Positions 16,596-26,738 of a stretch of DNA of 32,611 bases are shown in pieces. The notes beneath the pieces were generated by a model. That model did not search any database. It was not told where the DNA came from and saw only the letters and a program-made list of their open reading frames with translations. The number at the start of each line of letters is the position of its first letter. Position 1 is the stretch's first letter. Both the position numbers and the translations under genes were made by a program. Origin of the DNA: Chitinophagaceae bacterium (GTDB taxonomy: Bacteria; Bacteroidota; Bacteroidia; Chitinophagales; Chitinophagaceae); the NCBI GenBank assembly GCA_947448685.1, contig CANFOP010000009.1:1-32611 (forward strand), read 5' to 3'.

Positions 16596-18113
16596 TTGAG
16601 TGGAATAAAAAAACTGGCAGGACAAACCTTATGGTATGGGCTACCTACGATTGCTTACCGTTTTTTAGGGTATATTATGAACATGGCACTGCCATTCTTC
16701 ATAGATCTGCCTGAAGACACAGCCGACCTTGTTCAGGTATATGCAATGATACCATTTCTAAATGCTCTATTTGCTTATGGATTAGAAACAGCGTATTTCA
16801 GATTTTCTCAAACACACGACAGAACTAAGTTGTATAGTACATTATCGATTTCATTATTTACTTCTACCATTTTTTTTAGTATTCTATTGCTGATATTCAG
16901 AGGACCCATTACAGATGTAGCACACCTCAATAAGCATCCGGAATATGTATTGTGGATGATAGGTATTCTGGCCATAGATAATTTAAACACTTTGCCTTTC
17001 GCAAAACTTCGTCAGGAAAACAGGCCTAAAATGTACGCATTTGCAAGGGTTGCAGCCATTTTTACAAACATTGGAGTGGTGATATTTTTTTTAGGAATTG
17101 TTCCTGGTATTGTAAAAAACAATCCTGATAATTTTCTTGCTCACTTTTATTTTCCTGCATTTGGAATCGGGTATTATTTGGTAGGGAACATAATAGAGAA
17201 TATCATCACGCTGCTTATATTACATAAAGAGTTACGACAAATAAAATGGAAATTCAGTTTTCCTTTATGGAAAGAGGTTATACAATACAGTGCTCCGCTG
17301 ATTATTGTTGGATTAGGCGGGATGATCAATGATGTATTAAGCCGATTAATTTATCGTCATGTGGTGCATCTTCCAGAGCAACAGGCCAATCATGAAGCCG
17401 GAATTTTTGCCAATATTTTCAGATTGGCATTGCTGACTACGATCATGATACAGGCATTCAGAATGGCTGCAGAGCCTTTTTTCTTTAACCAAAGTAAAAA
17501 TGACAATGCGAAACATACTTATGCCAGAGTAATGAAGTTTTTTGTTATTGCCTGCTGTTTCATGTTTCTTTTCATTGCCCTTTTTCTGGATGTATTTAAG
17601 TGGTTTTTTATAACTTTTGCCAACAAAAACTGGGTGGAGGGATTCGGCGCTATTCCAATACTTGCTTTAGGTAATATTTTTCTTGGAGTTTATTATAATC
17701 TTAGCATTTGGTACAAACTGACCAATAAAAACTTTTATGGTGCGATGATTACTATTGCTGGTGCATTGTTGACCATTGTACTGAATATTGTACTGATTCC
17801 AAAACTCCACTATTACGGGGCAGCAATAGCCACTTTTTCCTGTTATTTCTTTATGATGATATGCAGTTATAAACTTGGTCAAAAATTTTATCCTGTGCCC
17901 TACGCCATAAAAAAATTAATTGCGTACATATCTTTGGTTGTTGTGCTTTACTTCATTCACATAGGCATAACTATGCTGATTAAAAATGCATTATGGTTTT
18001 CCATCTCCTCTGGTATGTTGTTGTTGTTGTTATTTACCGTCTTTGTAGGAAAGATGGAGGCAAAGGAGATTTCCGGTTTACCGGTTTTGAGAAAACTGTA
18101 TAAAAATGCATGA
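16596..18113 (+). CDS. polysaccharide/oligosaccharide flippase (MVF/PST superfamily)
   Basis: About 505 residues with 12-14 hydrophobic helices across the length and charged loops, the pattern of Wzx-type lipid-linked glycan flippases. The start SGIKKLAGQTLWYGL is the usual opening of Bacteroidota members, in which a KKLAGQT amphipathic stretch precedes the first helix. No ATG lies near it: TTG at 16596 gives this start, while an upstream TTG at 16545 would add 17 unlikely residues. It follows mbnH by about 75 bp on the same strand. No glycosyltransferase is adjacent, so the glycan is unknown. Confidence 0.85.
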   Translation: MSGIKKLAGQTLWYGLPTIAYRFLGYIMNMALPFFIDLPEDTADLVQVYAMIPFLNALFAYGLETAYFRFSQTHDRTKLYSTLSISLFTSTIFFSILLLIFRGPITDVAHLNKHPEYVLWMIGILAIDNLNTLPFAKLRQENRPKMYAFARVAAIFTNIGVVIFFLGIVPGIVKNNPDNFLAHFYFPAFGIGYYLVGNIIENIITLLILHKELRQIKWKFSFPLWKEVIQYSAPLIIVGLGGMINDVLSRLIYRHVVHLPEQQANHEAGIFANIFRLALLTTIMIQAFRMAAEPFFFNQSKNDNAKHTYARVMKFFVIACCFMFLFIALFLDVFKWFFITFANKNWVEGFGAIPILALGNIFLGVYYNLSIWYKLTNKNFYGAMITIAGALLTIVLNIVLIPKLHYYGAAIATFSCYFFMMICSYKLGQKFYPVPYAIKKLIAYISLVVVLYFIHIGITMLIKNALWFSISSGMLLLLLFTVFVGKMEAKEISGLPVLRKLYKNA

Positions 18114-18212
18114 TTCCTTTATTTTTAATTTTTTAAAAAATATTGCTTAAATACGTTTTTTATGAAAAAAAATAATTATTTTAGTTTATTATCAAAAATT
18201 AAAAAAAAGCTT

Positions 18213-18677
18213 ATGAAAAAAATCTATTTCTTTCTTTTTGCCACAATGGTGTTGATGACATCGGCAACTGTTGTAAATCACAATGCTATACCTTCTAATG
18301 CTGCTTCAAACCCAATTGGTATGTTTGCTGCAGATGGGAAAATTTCAAAAAATGAATTAACTACCATCGCCACAAACATCAAGGGTTCAAAACTAACATT
18401 CAAGGAAAAACTTGCTATAAAATTATTTGGCAAGAAAATAGGCAACAAATTAACAGGAAGCACAGCAGGTGGAGAAAAATCACAATTGATTGCGCTTATT
18501 TTGTGTTTACTTGTTGGTGGTATAGGAATTCATAGATTCTATTTAGGATATACCTGGCAGGGAGTTGTACAAATATTGACCGGAGGTGGATGCGGTGTAT
18601 GGGCATTGATTGACCTTATTCGCATCATAACTGGCGATCTTAAACCAAAAGATGGTGACTACGATAAAACACTTTAA
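18213..18677 (+). CDS. secreted/membrane TM2 domain protein
   Basis: 154 residues from the ATG at 18213, which starts directly with a signal peptide (KKIYFFLFATMVLMTSATVV). An upstream ATG at 18162 would add 17 Lys-rich residues and is less likely. The C-terminal third is a TM2 domain: two helices joined by a short turn, with the GGIGIHRFYLGY motif followed by WQGVVQILTGGGCGVWALIDLIRI. The domain's function is not established. A clear terminator follows, then a DUF2752 gene. Confidence 0.85.
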   Translation: MKKIYFFLFATMVLMTSATVVNHNAIPSNAASNPIGMFAADGKISKNELTTIATNIKGSKLTFKEKLAIKLFGKKIGNKLTGSTAGGEKSQLIALILCLLVGGIGIHRFYLGYTWQGVVQILTGGGCGVWALIDLIRIITGDLKPKDGDYDKTL

Positions 18678-18694
18678 TTATAAATAACTTTTTT

Positions 18695-18725
18695 AAAAAG
18701 CGGTAATAATATTACCGCTTTTTTT
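18695..18725. terminator. strong intrinsic terminator, possibly bidirectional
   Basis: A perfect 13-bp inverted repeat (18695-18707 with 18711-18723) around a 3-nt loop. The core AGCGGTAAT pairs with ATTACCGCT, flanked by A5 on the left and a T run to 18725 on the right. It ends the TM2 gene and separates it from the DUF2752 gene. Confidence 0.9.
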
Positions 18726-18740
18726 ATTGCTAACTGACAT

Positions 18741-19064
18741 ATGACTAATCGATTCATTCAATCTTCTCAAAAAAAAATAGTGCTGTACAGAACAATATTG
18801 ATTTTTTGGATATCAATTCCAATAATATTGATTTTACTACCGAATGACTTTTTTGATGAAGGACCTCCCATTTGTTTATTTACCGTTCTTTCGGGAATAT
18901 CTTGCTATGGATGTGGAATGACAAGGGCAATCATGCACTTGATTCATCTTGATATTGAGACAGCTTATGCATATAACATGTTGTCATTTCTTGCTCTGCC
19001 TCTTTTGATGATTTTATGGTTACATAAAATAAGGTCACTTTTAAAAAAAATAAAAAAAGCGTAG
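18741..19064 (+). CDS. DUF2752 membrane protein
   Basis: 107 residues with two or three membrane helices. The motif ISCYGCGMTRAIMHLIH and the later YAYNMLSFLALPLL match DUF2752, whose members carry a C-x-x-C-G-M/L-T-R-A signature at the end of a helix. No biochemical role is known to me. The neighbouring TM2 gene is a frequent companion in Bacteroidota. The ATG at 18741 lies only 15 bp after the T run of the upstream terminator, so it needs either readthrough or its own promoter. A Lys-rich tail ends the protein. Confidence 0.82.
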   Translation: MTNRFIQSSQKKIVLYRTILIFWISIPIILILLPNDFFDEGPPICLFTVLSGISCYGCGMTRAIMHLIHLDIETAYAYNMLSFLALPLLMILWLHKIRSLLKKIKKA

Positions 19065-19144
19065 AACCCAATAAACTAATTTGTTTGAGAAAACAATCTC
19101 ATAAATGATTAAAAACTTTATCCAGGCAACTATCGGTGTGGATT

Positions 19145-20191
19145 TTATTTATTCATTGGGAGTAAAAAACCAAAAGTGCTTCCTACATCAACTGAACTTC
19201 TTACGTCTATAATTTGTTGGTGTGCGTCAAGAATATGTTTGCATATGGCTAAGCCCAAGCCACTTCCTCCTTCCTTTCTGCTTCTGGCATGGTCGGTTCT
19301 ATAAAAGCGTTCAAAAATTCTGTGTTTATGTTCATCCGCAATTCCTATTCCATTATCACTGATTTCAATTAGAACATTTTTCGAATCCATAACGTAAAAG
19401 CTTGCTTCTACGATACCATTCATTTTTCCGTATTTGATGGCATTTTCAATCAGATTGATAAATACCTGTTTGATTTTCTCTTTATCTGCATACACTGTCA
19501 ATGGTTGCTCGCAACCTTTTTTGATAAGGCACGTCATTGATTTTTCAGCCAATTTAAAAGACATTATATTATATACATCCTTTACCAAATCTTGAATGAC
19601 AAAATATTCATAGTTTAACTTTAAAGTTCCGCTTTCGAGTTTTGAAATTTCATCAAGGTCTTCGGCGAGTTTTACCAATCTTTCTATATTCAATGCAGTA
19701 TTCTGTAAAAATTTAGTATTTACTTCAGGATTGAACATTGCACCATTTATAAGAGTATCTATATATCCCTGAATTGAAAATATGGGTGTTTTTAATTCAT
19801 GACTTAGATTTTGAAGAAATTCCTTTCTGTATATCTCGTTCTGTATGAGCGTGTCTACCTGACTTTTTTTCTGTTCAGCCCACTTTTCTGCGTCTATTCT
19901 GGCTTCTTCAATACTTTTTTTGGGGAGTATATTTCTAAAGTAAAAATCTTCTCTTTTGCTCAATTTAGTCTGAGAAATCAATTTGTAAATCAGTTTTATT
20001 TTTCTATGGATAAATATTTCATAAGAGTAAAAAACCACACAAAAAGACAAAAGAAAAATGGCAAACCAAAAAGCGGCAATGATTTGCCAATGTTTATCAA
20101 TTAAATATATGAAAGGTGAAATGATACTGGCAATGGTCAATCCAATTAAAAAAGCCAGTCTTCTGGAAGAAATATTTTTTTGAAAGGGCAT
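19145..20191 (-). CDS. PhoR-like sensor histidine kinase
   Basis: 348 residues. Two N-terminal helices (about 12-30 and 38-57) with almost no periplasmic loop, a short linker, then the H box NLSHELKTPIFSIQGY with His131, the N box LIENAIKYGK, the G1 box SDNGIGI, the F region RIFERFYR, and the G2 box GGSGLGLAICKHIL. All catalytic boxes are intact. The lack of a sensor loop suggests it reads a membrane or partner-protein signal, as PhoR does through the Pst/PhoU system. It lies 41 bp after its regulator in the same operon. The phosphate role is inferred from similarity; no pst or phoU gene is in the window. Confidence 0.9.
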   Translation of the reverse strand: MPFQKNISSRRLAFLIGLTIASIISPFIYLIDKHWQIIAAFWFAIFLLSFCVVFYSYEIFIHRKIKLIYKLISQTKLSKREDFYFRNILPKKSIEEARIDAEKWAEQKKSQVDTLIQNEIYRKEFLQNLSHELKTPIFSIQGYIDTLINGAMFNPEVNTKFLQNTALNIERLVKLAEDLDEISKLESGTLKLNYEYFVIQDLVKDVYNIMSFKLAEKSMTCLIKKGCEQPLTVYADKEKIKQVFINLIENAIKYGKMNGIVEASFYVMDSKNVLIEISDNGIGIADEHKHRIFERFYRTDHARSRKEGGSGLGLAICKHILDAHQQIIDVRSSVDVGSTFGFLLPMNK

Positions 20192-20232
20192 GAAAATTGC
20201 AATTGAATAAAGAATTCTGTTAAAAAATGAAT

Positions 20233-20907
20233 TTATAATTCAAACTTGTATCCAACTCCTTTAATGGTTGTAATACAATCTATATTGAGTTTCTGTCTGA
20301 TTTTTCTTATGTGAACATCAATGGTTCTGTCTCCAACAATAACGTCTGTACCCCAGATTTTTTGCAAAATATCATTTCTTAAAAAAACTTTTCCTGGCGT
20401 TGAAGCCAATAGTGAGAGTAATTCAAATTCTTTTCTTGCTAAAATGATATCAATATTTTTATACTTGACTTTATATTGTTCACGGTCAATAACCAGAGAA
20501 TCTGTTTGATTATCAGAAGATGAAACAGGGGTTATTCTTCTGAATAATGCGTTTACTTTGCTGATTAAAACTTTCGGTCTGATTGGTTTGGTAAGAAAAT
20601 CGTCGGCACCAGCCTCAAGGCTATTCACTTCAGTATGATCATCATTGATGGCAGTAAGGAAAATAATCAAAGTATTGTTGAAAGATGCCGATAACCTTAA
20701 TTCCTCGCATACCTGAAGGCCATTTTTTCCGGGCATCATCATATCCAGAATAATCAGATCGGGCGAAAAAGATTTAGCTTTCTCAATTGCTTCTATTCCA
20801 TTTTTCACAGTTTTCACTTCATATCCCTCAGCCTCAAGATTAAACTGCAAAATTTGAAGGATATCTGGCTCATCATCAGCAATCAATATTTTTTTAACGC
20901 TAGGCAT
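20233..20907 (-). CDS. PhoB-like response regulator
   Basis: 224 residues. Receiver domain with acidic pocket ADDEPD, phospho-acceptor Asp55 in LILDMMMPG and Lys107 in FLTKPI. The OmpR-type winged helix carries the recognition region DRTIDVHIRKIRQKLN and the terminal hairpin ITTIKGVGYKFEL. It is first in an operon with the adjacent histidine kinase, which is its evident partner. A perfect -7 box lies 16 nt upstream. Confidence 0.93.
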   Translation of the reverse strand: MPSVKKILIADDEPDILQILQFNLEAEGYEVKTVKNGIEAIEKAKSFSPDLIILDMMMPGKNGLQVCEELRLSASFNNTLIIFLTAINDDHTEVNSLEAGADDFLTKPIRPKVLISKVNALFRRITPVSSSDNQTDSLVIDREQYKVKYKNIDIILARKEFELLSLLASTPGKVFLRNDILQKIWGTDVIVGDRTIDVHIRKIRQKLNIDCITTIKGVGYKFEL

Positions 20908-20923
20908 ATTGTATCTTATAGGG

Positions 20924-20931
20924 CAAAAGTA
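20924..20931 (-). promoter_or_regulatory. candidate -7 box for the phoB/phoR-like operon
   Basis: On the minus strand TACTTTTG matches TAnnTTTG, 16 nt before the ATG at 20907, leaving a leader of about 10 nt. No convincing TTTG -33 box is seen. Confidence 0.5.
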
Positions 20932-21056
20932 ACATTTAATTGATGGTTTTATTTATTTGCCAGATATTAATAAATTGTTAACTGGCTATTGGGTATGTAA
21001 ACTAAATATATAGGATATTTTATGGTATCATCATTCCAATATCCGTTAAATTGGCT

Positions 21057-21064
21057 CATCTTTG
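21057..21064 (+). promoter_or_regulatory. candidate -7 box for the 736-residue secreted protein
   Basis: CATCTTTG differs from TAnnTTTG at its first base. It lies 53 nt before the ATG at 21118, and the leader is very A-rich with no Shine-Dalgarno, a common form for well-translated Bacteroidota genes. Confidence 0.35.
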
Positions 21065-21117
21065 CGTATAAACTAAATCAAATAAACAAACAAAAAGAGA
21101 CAAAACAATAAATAATA

Positions 21118-23328
21118 ATGAAACAATTGTGTAAAGTCATATTGCTCGCTTTGATTTCGATATCAACCAAAGCAAATGCAGACACAATCAACATTCCATT
21201 GAACCGCCAATTTTTTCATGATAAAATAAACAACGAAAAAAGAAAGTGTGATAAAATGGACGGCAAACAGGACAGTTTAATGACTGTTGGCAAAAATGAA
21301 GAAATCAACAAAGCTCTTACTGAAGTATTGTTCAGAGGAATTAATAATATGCAGGAATGGGTGGAGAGCAATGAAAGTTCGAATAATGAAAAAATCCGTC
21401 AATTAAGTTATATTGAAGCCACACTGATGAACTTCAGGCTTTCATTTAGTAAAAAGGAAGTGGAAGGATTTGAATTCCCCGAAACAGTAAAAATACTTGA
21501 CACTTTATTGAGGTCCTCAAATGACTCTTCAGTAATACATTATATAGAAAAGGCCCCCTACGGAATTGCAAAAATAATTGCTGAAGTTTATGCAGACAAA
21601 GCAGATTATAAAGATGCTCAAAAAATTGTTTATCTTAAGTATTGTAAACTGCATCCTGAAAATATCATAACCACCATTAGGCCTTTTATTTCAGCCTCGT
21701 TTTCAGACAGCCTTATCTATATAGCTTGCAAAAACAACCCTTCAAAACTTTATACCTATGCTCAATCTGTTAATACACCTGAAGGACAGTTGATTCACAA
21801 TAGCAACATACCACTTGTAAAAACGATTGCAAGACTGAGTCTACTTCCCAATGCGCTGTTGTATTTTCCATTTTTAGACAATCTTCTTTCCGGAAAAAAT
21901 TCAATTGAACAAATACAGAAATTTGTAGGCAATGATGAAAATACTTACGACAGTGTCGGCTATTTCAAATTGCTGGTAAAAACCGAAATTGATTATCATG
22001 CGAGAATGACGTCCGTAATGAAAGACACGCCGATTGCCATGTTCGGAGTCAATGGGCTAAGAGATGTTTTAAAAGATCGCGCGATCAGACATTTTATAAA
22101 CCCCATCAATCAACTGCATAACGAGAATAATCTTGATGTCAGAATGCGTGCCATTGACTCACTTTCTTCTGAGGAATTATATTACATGATGGTAATGGGT
22201 GAAAATGAAATTTACACTTCAAGTTTCAAACACAGCTTCAACAGAATGATGCAAAGAATGGGTGTAAACCCTACAACAGATTCATTGTTAATGGCAATAA
22301 GATTTGACTTTTTCAAAAAGTTTATCAAAATGGCTGCCAGTTATAATAAATTGGATACCTTCCTGAGAAGCATGCCCTTGAAATATTCCCGTCAGTTGAT
22401 GAAGGCTTTCGTTGCCAAATTGGATGAGCCTTCAGGAATTGAAGATGCAACCGATGTGGCTGATTCTTACAGCAGCATCAGCAATCCTTTACTTAAAAAA
22501 ACAATCCTGCGCTATATTTCAGAGAATGAAAAAAAATGCATATCTGAGAAAAATGAGAATGGCATGTTGGTTTATGGTCTGTTAAAAAATATATTTCTTT
22601 CTGAAGACAGTGTCAATAAAATCGACCTTACCGAAATAGCAGGAATTCCTTCGATTTACGAAATTGAAAAAAAATCCTTGACGGACGTAAACGGAAGAAT
22701 TATTGAGCAAGTGTTTTTTTATGGAGATGAAGACGGAAAGACCTATTTCCCCATTTTTTTGTCTTCGTTTTCTTCAAAAGATTGGAGAATAACTCAAAAT
22801 ACCGAGTGGGTGGAAATAAAATCAATCAAAGGGAATGTATTTGTATACGCAAATAAGCCATTGGATTTTGATGCTAACCTGGATGACAGTGCCCAGTTTC
22901 ATTTAATGGAATACCTAAGGGCAAGCGATATGATTCCATCCATTGTAGTGCATCGCGGCCATAGTTATTGGTTGCCGGGCACCATCAACAGAATGCCTGA
23001 AGATGCAAAAATAGTGCTGATAGGTTCGTGCGGCGGATACAAAAATCTGAATAAAATACTTGAAGGGTCTCCAAACGCCAATATCATTTCCACCAAAGAA
23101 ATCGGTGCGGGAGATATCAACAAACCAATACTTAATTACATCAATCAGGCTTTGATAAATGACAATAAAATATCCTGGAAAGAAATGTGGAAATCATTGA
23201 CAAAGTTATTTAATGCTGATTCAAATAAATCTATTGAAGAAACCTGGGAAAATTATATTCCTCCCTACAAAAATCTTGGAGCAATTTTTATTAAGGCTTA
23301 CAACAGAAAAGTTGAATCAATGCAATAG
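21118..23328 (+). CDS. secreted protein of unknown function with a putative clan CD (caspase-fold) peptidase-like C terminus
   Basis: 736 residues with a signal peptide (LCKVILLALISISTKANA). Residues ~30-520 are mostly helical, with no family I can name. From ~530 the pattern changes to alternating strands and helices: QVFFYGDEDG (531-540), then VEIKSIKGNVFVYANKPLD, IVVHRGHSYW (His612, His615), IVLIGSCGGY (Cys638), and NIISTKEIGAGDINKP. A hydrophobic strand ending in a His-Gly-containing motif, followed by another ending in a small-Cys-Gly motif, is the layout of caspase/gingipain/CHAT-type cysteine peptidases. The His-Cys spacing (23-26) is short for that clan. Peptidase activity is inferred. 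It is followed after 22 bp by an ABC exporter and is probably cotranscribed with it. Confidence 0.75.
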   Translation: MKQLCKVILLALISISTKANADTINIPLNRQFFHDKINNEKRKCDKMDGKQDSLMTVGKNEEINKALTEVLFRGINNMQEWVESNESSNNEKIRQLSYIEATLMNFRLSFSKKEVEGFEFPETVKILDTLLRSSNDSSVIHYIEKAPYGIAKIIAEVYADKADYKDAQKIVYLKYCKLHPENIITTIRPFISASFSDSLIYIACKNNPSKLYTYAQSVNTPEGQLIHNSNIPLVKTIARLSLLPNALLYFPFLDNLLSGKNSIEQIQKFVGNDENTYDSVGYFKLLVKTEIDYHARMTSVMKDTPIAMFGVNGLRDVLKDRAIRHFINPINQLHNENNLDVRMRAIDSLSSEELYYMMVMGENEIYTSSFKHSFNRMMQRMGVNPTTDSLLMAIRFDFFKKFIKMAASYNKLDTFLRSMPLKYSRQLMKAFVAKLDEPSGIEDATDVADSYSSISNPLLKKTILRYISENEKKCISEKNENGMLVYGLLKNIFLSEDSVNKIDLTEIAGIPSIYEIEKKSLTDVNGRIIEQVFFYGDEDGKTYFPIFLSSFSSKDWRITQNTEWVEIKSIKGNVFVYANKPLDFDANLDDSAQFHLMEYLRASDMIPSIVVHRGHSYWLPGTINRMPEDAKIVLIGSCGGYKNLNKILEGSPNANIISTKEIGAGDINKPILNYINQALINDNKISWKEMWKSLTKLFNADSNKSIEETWENYIPPYKNLGAIFIKAYNRKVESMQ

Positions 23329-23350
23329 TTAAAACTTGCTTCTCTTTCAT

Positions 23351-25177
23351 ATGGAAAAAAAACCTGCCGGTATAACTTTCAATGCGATACTAATCAGAAA
23401 GATTTTTGCTTTAGCATCCCCTTACAAAAAAAAATTCTATGCAGCCATTTTTCTTTCGATTGCTCTCGCAATAATGGCTCCGATAAGGCCTTTGCTGATT
23501 CAAATAACTGTCAATAAAGGACTTTCGCAACATATTCATGCCGCTTTTTTAAACGGTCCTGCTGGCTTTATCATTGAAATAACGATTGTACAAATTCTTT
23601 TATTGGTGATAGAAACCGCTACAAGGTTTTACTTCACTTATTCAACCGCATCATTGGGTCAAAGTGTGGTGAAAGATTTAAGAAATCTGACTTACTCAAA
23701 AATAATACGGTTCCCTTTATCTCAATTTGATTCAACACCTATCGGAACATTGACCACCAGAACTATCAATGACATCGAGTCTGTAAATGATGTGTTTAGT
23801 GACGGATTCATTCCCATAATAGCCGATTTGCTTTCCATTCTGTCTGTACTTATTTACATGTTTTATACAGATTGGAAAGTAACACTGATTTGCTTAATTC
23901 CTTTTCCTATTCTGATTATAGCCACTTATATATTCAAAGAGTCAGTAAATAAATCTTTTAAGAAAGTGAGAAATGCGATTTCGAATTTAAACGCATTTGT
24001 GCAGGAACATCTTACGGGAATTGCGGTAATACAGGCATTTGCGGCTGAAAGCAGAGAAGAAAATAAATTCAGCAAAATAAACAGAGAGCATAGGAACGCC
24101 AATATAAAAGCAATATTTGCATATGCTGTTTTTTTTCCGGTGGTAGAACTCGTTTCTGCATTATCGATTGGATTGCTGGTTTGGTGGGCTGCAAGACAAA
24201 GTTCATTTTTATCACCTGAAGAATCACTAAATACTGCAGGAACCATTACTTCATTTATTTTATGTCTCAATCTTCTTTTCAGGCCTTTAAGAATGATTGC
24301 AGACAAATTTAATGTGTTGCAAATGGGAATGATTGCCAGTGACAGAGTATTTAAAGTATTGGATACCCCGGATGAAATGCAACAACATAATTTGGCAGAC
24401 TTGAATATTGACAGGTTATCTCCAAGCATAAAAGGAAATATTGAATTTGAAAATGTATGGTTTGCCTATACAACTGATCAGTATGTGTTAAAAAATATTT
24501 CATTTAAAGTAGAAGCCGGACATACCATTGCAATTGTTGGAAACACGGGAAGCGGTAAAACAACCATAGCAAGTCTTACAAACAGACTATATAAGGTAAA
24601 TAAAGGGTCAATTAAAGTTGACAATATAAACATTGATGAAATTGGTATTAATACACTTAGATCTCATATTTCAGTTGTACTACAGGACGTTTTTTTATTT
24701 GCAGGCTCGATTTTAGACAATCTTACTCTACGAAACAACAATATTTCCAAAGAGCAGGTTGAACAGGCGACAAAGATGATTGGAATTCATGATTTTATTT
24801 TAACGTTACCAGGTGGATATCAATACAATGTGATGGAAAGGGGTGCAACCTTATCAATGGGGCAAAGGCAATTGCTGTCATTTGCAAGAGCAATACTCTA
24901 TAATCCTTCCATATTGATTTTGGATGAGGCGACTTCTTCCATAGATTCGGGTAGTGAAGCATTGATTCAGCATGCAATAAGCAAAATTATCAATGGCAGA
25001 ACTTCCATTGTTATTGCCCACAGACTAAGCACTATTAGAAAAGCAGATAATATTATTGTTATGGATAAGGGCGAAATAGTTGAAATGGGCAACCATGAAG
25101 ACCTTTTTGCTAAAAAGGGGCATTATTTTAACCTTTGTGAGACACAATTTGTTGAAAATATAGCGCTAACCAATTAA
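23351..25177 (+). CDS. ABC exporter, fused permease-ATPase (MsbA/MDR type)
   Basis: 608 residues: six membrane helices in the first ~320, then a nucleotide-binding domain. Walker A GNTGSGKT at 397-404, signature LSMGQRQ at 501-507, Walker B ILDEATSS with catalytic Glu526, and an H-loop His in VIAHRLS are all intact, so a homodimer would have two working sites. A TTG at 23336 would add five residues; the ATG at 23351 was chosen. It lies close behind the secreted putative peptidase. Peptide-exporting ABC proteins often carry an N-terminal C39 domain, which is absent here, so lipid or drug export is at least as likely as protein export. Confidence 0.92.
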   Translation: MEKKPAGITFNAILIRKIFALASPYKKKFYAAIFLSIALAIMAPIRPLLIQITVNKGLSQHIHAAFLNGPAGFIIEITIVQILLLVIETATRFYFTYSTASLGQSVVKDLRNLTYSKIIRFPLSQFDSTPIGTLTTRTINDIESVNDVFSDGFIPIIADLLSILSVLIYMFYTDWKVTLICLIPFPILIIATYIFKESVNKSFKKVRNAISNLNAFVQEHLTGIAVIQAFAAESREENKFSKINREHRNANIKAIFAYAVFFPVVELVSALSIGLLVWWAARQSSFLSPEESLNTAGTITSFILCLNLLFRPLRMIADKFNVLQMGMIASDRVFKVLDTPDEMQQHNLADLNIDRLSPSIKGNIEFENVWFAYTTDQYVLKNISFKVEAGHTIAIVGNTGSGKTTIASLTNRLYKVNKGSIKVDNINIDEIGINTLRSHISVVLQDVFLFAGSILDNLTLRNNNISKEQVEQATKMIGIHDFILTLPGGYQYNVMERGATLSMGQRQLLSFARAILYNPSILILDEATSSIDSGSEALIQHAISKIINGRTSIVIAHRLSTIRKADNIIVMDKGEIVEMGNHEDLFAKKGHYFNLCETQFVENIALTN

Positions 25178-25216
25178 AAAACCATATTCCAATTTCATTT
25201 TTCAGCCCGACAATCT

Positions 25217-25224
25217 TATCTTTG
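25217..25224 (+). promoter_or_regulatory. -7 box of the atp operon
   Basis: TATCTTTG is a perfect TAnnTTTG, followed by GCGCCC, which is where transcription would start. It is 20 nt before the atpB ATG at 25245, in the 67-bp gap after the exporter. A clear TTTG -33 element is lacking. Confidence 0.6.
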
Positions 25225-25244
25225 CGCCCAAATTAAGTAACGGT

Positions 25245-26653
<1,409 letters not shown>

Positions 26654-26665
26654 TTGCACAACATT

Positions 26666-26711
26666 ATTACTGCATCCAATGCACAGGGCAAAAGATGCAG
26701 TAATCTTTTTT
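26666..26711 (+). terminator. terminator-like hairpin inside the atp operon, between atpE and atpF
   Basis: A perfect 11-bp inverted repeat, ATTACTGCATC (26666-26676) with GATGCAGTAAT (26694-26704), 17-nt loop, followed after one C by six T (26706-26711). There is no promoter-like box between it and atpF, so atpF and atpH must depend on readthrough. It could attenuate transcription or protect the atpB-atpE mRNA end. Confidence 0.75.
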
Positions 26712-26738
26712 AATTTCAAGGAATAACACTTATCAACT

